Source: Kineosporia rhizophila (GTDB taxonomy: Bacteria; Actinomycetota; Actinomycetes; Actinomycetales; Kineosporiaceae). Taken from it: a stretch of 64,000 nt of DNA. The notes beneath the pieces were generated by a model that did no database searches, had not been told where the DNA came from, and saw only the letters and a list, made by a program, of their open reading frames with translations. Positions 23,601 through 64,000 of the stretch are shown here, in pieces. Position 1 is the first letter of the stretch. Each line of letters starts with the position of its first letter. The stretch spans positions 166,746 through 230,745 of the forward strand of contig NZ_JAJSOH010000012.1 of assembly GCF_021277265.1 (NCBI RefSeq), in the 5' to 3' direction. A program made the position numbers and the translations under genes.

Positions 23601-24411
23601 CGCCCTCACCCCAGCCCATGCCGTCCGAGGCGGCCGCGAAGGCCTTGCTGCGCCCGTCGGCGGCCATGCCCTGCTGCTTGGTGAACTCGGCGAAGGCGGC
23701 CGGGGTGACCATCACCACGACACCGCCCGCGAGGGCCATCGAACAGTCGCCCGAGCGCAGCGCCTGGCAGGCCAGGTGCAGGGCCACCAGCGAGGAGGAG
23801 CAGGCGGTGTCGAGCGTCACCGAAGGGCCCTCCAGGCCCAGCGTGTACGAGACCCGCCCGGAGATCATCGCGGTCTGGCTGCCGGTGAGCAGGTAGCCCT
23901 CCGAGCCGCTGTCGGCCTCCACCAGGCCCTCGCCGTAACCGGCGAAACCGGCGCCCACGTAGACGCCGGTCGCCGATCCGCGCAGCGAGCGCGGGTCGAT
24001 CTGGGCCCGTTCCAGCGACTCCCAGGCCACCTCCAGCATCAGCCGCTGCTGAGGGTCCATCGCCAGCGCCTCACGCGGGCTGATCCCGAAGAAGGCCGGG
24101 TCGAACTGGGCCGCGTCGTAGAGGAAACCGCCCACCGGGGCGAACGGGATCTCGTCCGGCTCCAGCCCCTCGGGACGAAGGTTCTCCCACCCACGGTCGG
24201 TCGGCAGGCCGGCCACCGCGTCGGTGCCGGACTCCAGGAGCTGCCAGAAGCTCTCCGGGTCGCTCACGCCACCGGGGTAACGGCAGCCCAGGCTGACGAT
24301 CGCGATCGGCTCCTGCTCGGCCGCCTCCATCCGGCGCAGCCGCCTGCGGGTCTCCTGCAGCTCGGCCGACGCACGCTTGAGGTAGTCGAAAAGCTTTTCC
24401 TGGCTATCCAT
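5695..24411 (-). CDS. Modular type I PKS, modules 9-12
   Basis: PKS-4, 6238 residues, four KS-AT-KR-ACP modules. The ATG at 24409-24411 follows GGGAG by 6 bases and opens a class-1 docking coiled coil (KLFDYLKRASAELQETRRRL). Active residues: KS Cys 204, 1754, 3277 and 4830; AT Ser 668, 2196, 3743 and 5275; ACP Ser 1530, 3047, 4606 and 6118. All four ATs have GHSQG and YASH, so methylmalonyl-CoA is expected. The KRs alternate A2 (modules 9 and 11) with A1 (10 and 12). Modules 9-10 and 11-12 look like copies of one two-module unit. The AT of module 12 carries an inserted loop of about 43 residues. The C-terminus ends in a docking segment rich in acidic residues. It stops with TGA 35 bases before PKS-5. 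Confidence 0.98.
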   Translation of the reverse strand: MDSQEKLFDYLKRASAELQETRRRLRRMEAAEQEPIAIVSLGCRYPGGVSDPESFWQLLESGTDAVAGLPTDRGWENLRPEGLEPDEIPFAPVGGFLYDAAQFDPAFFGISPREALAMDPQQRLMLEVAWESLERAQIDPRSLRGSATGVYVGAGFAGYGEGLVEADSGSEGYLLTGSQTAMISGRVSYTLGLEGPSVTLDTACSSSLVALHLACQALRSGDCSMALAGGVVVMVTPAAFAEFTKQQGMAADGRSKAFAAASDGMGWGEGAGILVLERLSDARRNGHPVLAVIEGSAANQDGASNGLTAPNGPSQQRVIREALANARVRTDQVAVVEAHGTGTTLGDPIEAQALLATYGSPGQEPRRTAPLRLGSVKSNIGHTQAAGGVAGVIKMVLALQNQQMPQTLHIDAPTPQVDWSAGEVSLLTEPVAWPSVLADGGAPRRAGVSAFGASGTNVHVILAEAPAAAPSDEDAEPAQVAPAAESVLSSGTAWLLSGRTADALSGQAHRLAEFCGARDDVPVVDLGWSLATTRSVFEQRAVVVGTSREELLSGVSALAAGQQSGSLVRGVPSSGRSRSVFVFPGQGSQWVGMGRALLAESPVFAARLAECASALAPYVDFSLEDVLGSETDLERVDVVQPVLWAVNVSLAAVWEAAGVKPDAVVGHSQGEIAAAVVSGALSLEDGARVVALRSQALKALSGRGGMLSIAEPVAAVQARLVDGVTVAAVNGPNATVVSGDPALLQTLAEQVEAEGGRARMLPVDYASHGPQVDELKAEILRLLEGIAPQTARIPMVSSMSGEKLEGTELTAQYWYDSLRARVEFSRAVEALAQHRIWIEVSAHPVLASSVLDILEAVPAAEGTTRPAPIVTGTLRRDEGGATRLLASLAEVHVNGGTIDWAKVLPAGRRVDLPTYAFQRQHFWPIPAPRQTRTVQGLESPAQEKFWNAVETGDVAALADTLALDGQRLEDVVPALASWRRRERDDSATADWRYRITWVPVPGQSLNNVIGTWLLVTPANEAGQSQLVQDVTAALTARGAHIVHKQIDTSQTDPAAVAAQLAGTDTPSGVLSLLSLDESWLPGHGHTTGGSASTLTLVRALGLAGIEAPLWLITSGAIGAAPGETPANPPQAQAWGLGRVAGLEHPERWGGLIDLPTTLDSRSAEHLVTALTLGEDQLAVRPSGVLARRLIRATSEGARSWSPRGTVLVTGASGEIGPELARWLTGAGAGKLVLISRRGPSVAGAAEVMAALAAAGTTVSLITCDVTDKRSVAALLDHIDAQGPALSSVIHGALNVNLQPLTDTDVDQLDLALGAKVTGARNLDELTADRDLDAFVLFSSIAATWGVLDHGSYAAANAHLDALAQNRRARSLPATSVAWGVWDTGQESEAKAGVERALSVDPERLRRQGLRLLEPARALTVLGQVLADDETAVAVADVDWKRFSAVFNAVRSWPLLQEIPEARQAENTGEAAVVATGEAADLLGRLSGASVGQRERTVTELVRQHAAAVLGFGSAGAVEADRAFRDMGFDSLTAVELRTRLNQATGLQLPSTVVFDYPTPLMLARQIIEQLLGSQKLLNGVVATRGPVTDDPIVLVGMGCRFPGGVDSPQALWRMLADGGDAIGGFPDDRGWNLEELLDGSAAREGGFMSGAADFDANFFRISPREALAMDPQQRLLLETSWQALESAGLDPNSLRGSLTGVFAGAASSGYSGQAGFTEDVAGHLITGNVTSVISGRVSYALGLEGPAVTVDTACSSALVSLHLAAQALRGGECDLALAGGVMVITDPGEFIGFSQQGALALDGRCKAFSADADGMGLAEGVGMVVLERLSDARRNGHEVLAVIAGSAVNQDGASNGLSAPNGPSQQRVIRAALASAGLSAVDVDAVEGHGTGTKLGDPIEAQALLATYGQERAGDQPLWLGSVKSNIGHAQQAAGVAGVIKMVLALQHGLLPASLHAGEPSDQVDWSSGAVSVLTESRPWAAGERVRRAGVSAFGISGTNAHLILEEPPAAPAVEVADPDVRPGLVGETAWLVSSRTPAGLGVAAGRLLAELDTAIEPVDVGWSLATTRSTFEHRAVVTGQLHEGLQALAAGRPSPGVVTGTAAGVGQSVFVFPGQGSQWVGMGRALAAASPVFAERLAECAVALSAFVDWNLLEELDGPLERVDVVQPVLWAVNVSLAAVWEAAGVRPDAVVGHSQGEIAAAVVSGALSLEDGARVVSLRSQALKALSGRGGMLSIAEPVASVQARLVDGVTVAAVNGPNATVVSGDPALLQVLAERVEAEGGRARMLPVDYASHGPQVDELKAEILRLLEGIAPQAARIPMVSSMSGEKLDGSELTAQYWYDSLRARVEFARAIEVLADEGYGVFIESSAHPVLTAPIADILDEQEAVVAGTLRREDGGADRLLASLAEVHVRGVHVEWPEVLPAGRRVALPTYAFERQRYWPKATPKAETGAVLSAEESAFWSAVSGGDLNGLAQTLAVDEAHLREVLPALAAWREREQGESVVAPWRYRITWTPVATPATASRPPLSGTWLLVAPAGSVEAAGLDAAEESGAVPVQVARALAQAGAALLICEVAPGEVSRDVLRTQIAAAGQDLAGVVSLLALEEAPLATAPIVPTGLAATTSLIQALGDAGVQAPLWVLTTGAVSTVAGEPASNPVQARTWALGRVAALEFPTRWGGLVDLQTSSIGNLAAVLAGTTGEDQVALRDNGIHARRLVRAGRAKKKGAGWTPRGTVLITGGTGGVGGHISRWLSTRGAQRVVLTSRSGATAAGTAALAAQLAQAGTSVAVLSNDIGDREQVENLLAWIGRTGPALSSVLHAAGAPVGGPLEEVGLADLERALQAKVGGAELLDELTEDLDAFVMFSSGAATWGSGRLSAYAAGNAALDALVEQRRARGEAGTSAAWGLWGGGGMGEGYAGELLQRLGLREMDPAPAVAALAQIMDAGEDLVTVADIDWDKFATLFTVQRPSRLLADIPDAQQQPVSEDVGAQDTALLRQLRGLSDADAERVLTDLVRGEVAAVLGHSSGEVVLPTRPFKDLGFDSLTAVDLRTRLNTATGLKLPATLVFDHPTVAAVVQLLRSELLGELTELDAHAPTLRAADLGEPIAIVGMGCKFPGGVNDPEGYWRLMAEGIDAISPFPTDRNWDSEGLYSNLDGTTSETRVGGFLYDAGYFDPEFFGISPREAVTLDPQQRLLLETAYEAVERAGIDPAALKRTPTGVFVGAGFGGYGADLIHEGGHEGYMLIGALTSVISGRISYTLGLEGPAVTVDTACSSALVAMHQACQALRAGEISMALTGGVAVMATPSAFAEFSRQDGLAFDGRSKAFAADADGIGWGEGAGIIVLERLSDARRNGHQVLAVIAGSAMNQDGASNGITAPHGPSQQRVIRAALASAGLRPDEVDAVEAHGTGTALGDPIEAQALLATYGRNRPEGRPLWLGSVKSNIGHTQTASGVASVIKLVLALQNQQLPRTLHAAERTPQVDWSVGDVELLNEAVHWPSTLAEDGRARRAGVSSFGVSGTNVHAIIEEAPILEELPTKDEGQLAEAGELLEPALPVLTGNQVPWLVSARSGAALAAQAARVGAFLRSHERGAAEVAWSLLASRSLFEHRAAVIGSAPDELLVGLGAVAGGEPAGNVVTGAVPIGVGIGKVAFVFPGQGSQWVGMGRALLADSPVFAARMAECAAALSAFVDWNLLDELEGPLERVDVLQPVLWAVNVSLAAVWEAAGVRPDAVVGHSQGEIAAAVVSGALSLEDGARVVALRSQALKALSGRGGMLSIAEPVAAVEARLSDGVTVAAVNGPNATVVSGDPDELAALLAQVEGEGGRARMLPVDYASHGPQVDELREEILRLLAEVKPRPARVPMVSAMTGEKLDGTELTAQYWYDSLRARVEFSRAIEVLARDHFGVFIESSAHPVLTNPVTDTLEKVLDGAGALVLEPVVAGTLRREDGGAARMLASLAEVHVRGVEVDWTRIVAETPIVELPTYAFQRRRYWPNPAPAPVATPAKQHDDEFWDAVESGDLEGLAGKLAIASDDLEPLLPALAGWRHRERDESLSAAWRYRITWVPMPDAAPAPLSGTWVLVVPDRTDASELADALKSALSERGAQVVLCSVPTDKVSRAAIGELLADRVGEQALAGVISLMALAEEPLPGQVHVPTGTAGLLALAQALGDLGVGAPLWALTRGGVGTDHAPTNPVQAQTWGLGRTIGVEHPDRWGGLVDLPEVFDERAATLLVGALQNRSEDQVAIRPGGLLARRLVRATPRKTTTDIKNWAQGSVLITGASGAIGPDLTAWLVEAGVQHLVLTTRRGPQTPGAATLAASLAEAGATVTMVACDVTSKPAMQGLLDHIPTVAPKLSMVIHSAVAVELMAADVTGVDDLALALGAKVGGAQVLDELTAELDLAALVFFSSITATWGVGEHATYAAANAHLDALAENRRARGLPATSIAWGVWGSGGRFDDDNAAERPLSLVPERLRRQGLSLLEPQRALGVFGQVLADDETVLSVADVDWDRFSAVFNAMRSWPLLDGVPEARQIVTRAPETVSGEGGALQERLRGLSAGQQERIVTDLVSSHAAAVLGFTSGDSVQAAQAFRDMGFDSLTAVELRSRLNQATGLQLPTTVVFDYPSPVVLARQIITELTGTSAAVAQSRVAPIDASDPIVIVGMGCRYPGGIDSPAALWKLLDEGGDAIGGFPADRGWDLEELRETASATREGGFMSGAADFDPAFFRISPREALAMDPQQRLLLETSWEAMENAGIAPTSLQGSLTGVFAGAAGSGYAAQGGFDAETAGHLITGNVTSVISGRISYTLGLEGPAVTVDTACSSALVALHLAAQALRAGECDLALAGGVMVIADPSEFIGFSQQGALAADGRSKAFSAEADGMGLSEGAGMIVLERLSDARRNGHPVLAMVAGSAINQDGASNGLSAPNGPSQQRVIRAALASAGLSAADVDAVEAHGTGTRLGDPIEAQALLATYGQERPAERPLWLGAVKSNIGHSQQASGAAGIMKMVLALQHGRLPATLHASTPSPQVDWSTGNVQLLHEAVDWKASGEHVRRAGVSAFGISGTNAHIILAEPPALAEAPVADEHAPVVSGTAWLISAQSAAALREQAARLVGSVHGTTRPVDIGWSLATTRSTFEHRAVVTGSSAELLSGLEALAAGLPSPALVSGVAGATAERVAFVFPGQGSQWVGMGRALAASSPVFAERLNECAAALSPFVEWNLLDELNGSLERVDVVQPVLWAVHVSLAAVWEAAGVSPDAVVGHSQGEIAAAVVSGALSLEDGARVVALRSQALKALAGRGAMLSIAEPVASVETRIAGLATSHEESVAIAPEIHALGEGVANRPGQEGRAAEDLAPDGGASGVTVAAVNGPNATVVSGDPALLQLLAEQVEAEGGRARMLPVGYASHGPQVDELRDEILRVLAAVKPRPARIPMVSALTGAWLEGTELDARYWYDSLRARVEFARAIEVLSNDGYGAFVESSAHPVLTAGIIDLLESLGHEDPVVTGTLRREDGDADRLLAALASVHVRGIAVDWTSVLPKGAKVALPTYAFQRRRYWPEPVPGTRRERPSTNTESWRYRVTWAALPEPQPAQLFGTWLVVVPTGSGALAEKCAQALMGHGAEVQVLEAGGVNRAALATRLTEAASEEPFAGVLSLLALNEKPMAELGSVPQGLAGTMVLAQALGDSGITAPLWVLTTEAVSTVKGEVKHPRQAETQAFARVIGLEHPDRWGGLVDVPSQWDPTTAPRLAAALTAVAADGGEDQIAIREEGLFGRRLVRITRPATQNAWTPAGTVLVTGGTGGVGGHVSRWLSDKGARRIVLSSRSGPNASGAVALAVELAERGTEATIVGCDIGERGQTAAMLKWIDGNGPTLSSVMHAAGAGLAGPVEGMVPAELEGSLKAKAVGAMHLDELTSGLDAFVVFSSGAATWGSGQLSGYAAANGALDVLVENRRARGEAGTSVAWGLWGGGGMGEGLAGDVLQRMGMREMDPRVAVGALAEVMADGEDVVAVADIDWDRFAPVFTAQRPSRLLAEIAEAQAALGLAGTEDEAASGSALSERLEGLDRAGQQEFLTDLVRAEAAAVLGYGSIADVPGDRPFKDLGFDSLTAVDLRTRLNAATGLKLPATLVFDYPTPAVLADFVRSRAVDEKSDYALALAEVKKLELVVARASWDATERQDLTARLEALGLRLRGEAPTADIDRELESATDDEMFDLVEAELRDVDFD
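5950..10416 (-). other. Module 12: KS-AT(methylmalonyl)-KR(A1)-ACP with AT insertion
   Basis: KS Cys at 9922-9924. AT from about 8850, Ser at 8587-8589 (GHSQG). YASH ends at 8169, but the preceding residue is Gly (VGYASH) where sister ATs have Asp (VDYASH). A loop of about 43 residues is inserted at about 8296-8430, before VAAVNGP. No dimerization element. KR from about 7652, TGGTGGVG motif, Tyr at 6562-6564 in WGSGQLSGY: A1-like. ACP Ser at 6058-6060. The C-terminal docking segment follows to 5698. Confidence 0.9.
8296..8430 (-). other. In-frame insertion of about 43 residues in the AT of module 12
   Basis: Sister ATs read RLVDGVTVAAVNGP here. Module 12 reads RIAG, then an extra stretch, then GVTVAAVNGP. 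The central part is much lower in GC (about half by eye) and uses rare codons such as AAT, AGG, TTG, ATT, CAT and AGT. It includes PEIHALGEGVANRP at 8347-8388. Catalytic Ser and His lie outside the loop, so activity may survive. Confidence 0.85.
10475..15087 (-). other. Module 11: KS-AT(methylmalonyl)-KR(A2)-ACP
   Basis: KS Cys at 14581-14583. AT from about 13448, Ser at 13183-13185, YASH ending at 12894. Dimerization element FWDAVESGDL at about 12355. KR from about 12215, TGASGAIG motif, Tyr at 11122-11124 in WGVGEHATY: A2. ACP Ser at 10594-10596. Its KS, KR and ACP resemble those of module 13 most closely. Expected output: beta-hydroxyl with inverted alpha-methyl. Confidence 0.92.
15150..19641 (-). 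other. Module 10: KS-AT(methylmalonyl)-KR(A1)-ACP
   Basis: KS Cys at 19150-19152; the His-containing loop reads VEGHGTGTKLGDP instead of VEAHGTGT, with the His kept. AT from about 18090, Ser at 17824-17826, YASH ending at 17535. Dimerization element FWSAVSGGDL at about 17030. KR from about 16875, TGGTGGVG motif, Tyr at 15766-15768 in WGSGRLSAY: A1-like. ACP Ser at 15271-15273. The KS has FFRISPREAL where most modules have FFGISPREAL; modules 12 and 14 share this. Confidence 0.92.
19710..24309 (-). other. Module 9: KS-AT(methylmalonyl)-KR(A2)-ACP
   Basis: KS Cys at 23800-23802. AT from about 22676, Ser at 22408-22410, YASH ending at 22119: methylmalonyl-CoA. Dimerization element FWNAVETGD at about 21572. 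KR from about 21447, nucleotide motif TGASGEIG, Tyr at 20356-20358 in WGVLDHGSY; Trp plus His three before Tyr marks A2 (epimerising). ACP Ser at 19822-19824. Part of its AT is nearly identical in DNA to the AT of module 10. Expected output: beta-hydroxyl with inverted alpha-methyl. Confidence 0.92.
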
Positions 24412-24439
24412 GACGGACTCCCTGAAGCGAATGGGTGGT
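24412..24439 (-). promoter_or_regulatory. PKS-3/PKS-4 intergenic gap with ribosome binding site
   Basis: 28 bases. GGGAG (24418-24422) lies 6 bases before the ATG of PKS-4. No terminator-like hairpin is visible. Confidence 0.75.
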
Positions 24440-34486
<10,047 letters not shown>

Positions 34487-34520
34487 CTTCAGGTCTCCCT
34501 CAGGAACTGCGGCGACCGGG
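34487..34520 (-). promoter_or_regulatory. PKS-2/PKS-3 intergenic gap with ribosome binding site
   Basis: 34 bases. GGGAG (34495-34499) lies 8 bases before the ATG at 34486 and decides this start over the upstream in-frame ATG at 34529-34531, which overlaps the PKS-2 stop. Confidence 0.75.
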
Positions 34521-53261
<18,741 letters not shown>

Positions 53262-53300
53262 TTGCGGACTCCATTTTTCGCGCAGCAGCGGTTCGTCACG
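53262..53300 (-). promoter_or_regulatory. PKS-1/PKS-2 intergenic gap with ribosome binding site
   Basis: 39 bases between the TGA of PKS-1 and the GTG of PKS-2. On the minus strand GGAG (53269-53272) lies 7 bases before the GTG. An ATG three bases upstream of this site's end opens a frame that stops after six codons, so GTG is the real start. I see no promoter or terminator, which supports one transcript. Confidence 0.75.

Positions 53301-64000
<10,700 letters not shown>

Overview
The window is the interior of one very large modular type I polyketide synthase (PKS) locus. Five adjacent genes lie on the minus strand. They fill almost all of the 64 kb, and the four gaps between them are only 28 to 39 bases long. 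Base composition is very GC-rich, codons end in G or C almost throughout, and ribosome binding sites are of the GGAG type. This fits a high-GC actinomycete; I do not name a genus or a product.

In transcription order (high to low coordinates) the genes are: PKS-1 (53301-64000, 5' end outside the window), the C-terminal half of an AT plus an ACP from an unreduced, probably loading, module, then modules 1 and 2; PKS-2 (34521-53261), modules 3 to 6; PKS-3 (24440-34486), modules 7 and 8; PKS-4 (5695-24411), modules 9 to 12; PKS-5 (1-5659, 3' end outside the window), module 13 and the start of the KS of module 14. Module numbers are mine and assume that protein order equals gene order. No thioesterase, tailoring enzyme, regulator, transporter or RNA gene is visible, so both ends of the assembly line and all accessory genes lie outside.

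Thirteen modules are complete. Each has KS, AT, KR and ACP. Only module 7 also has a DH, and no ER is present. From AT fingerprints, modules 2, 4 and 6 take malonyl-CoA (HAFH, GHSVG). Modules 5 and 7 to 13 take methylmalonyl-CoA (YASH, GHSQG). Modules 1 and 3 carry an unusual FVAH fingerprint. From KR fingerprints, modules 1, 3, 4 and 7 are B-type, modules 2, 5, 6, 8, 10 and 12 are A-type (A1-like), and modules 9, 11 and 13 are A2 (Trp plus His), which predicts an epimerised alpha-methyl. The expected chain is therefore a long polyol: an acetate-rich, mixed early part, one methyl-branched double bond from module 7, then a run of at least six propionate-derived hydroxyl/methyl units.

Modules 9-10, 11-12 and 13-14 look like three copies of one two-module unit. 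The most unusual sequence features are in-frame insertions of atypical composition in permissive loops: a related peptide inserted in two different proteins, a palindromic element and a TTA codon in the DH-KR linker of module 7, and short tandem repeats in interdomain linkers.
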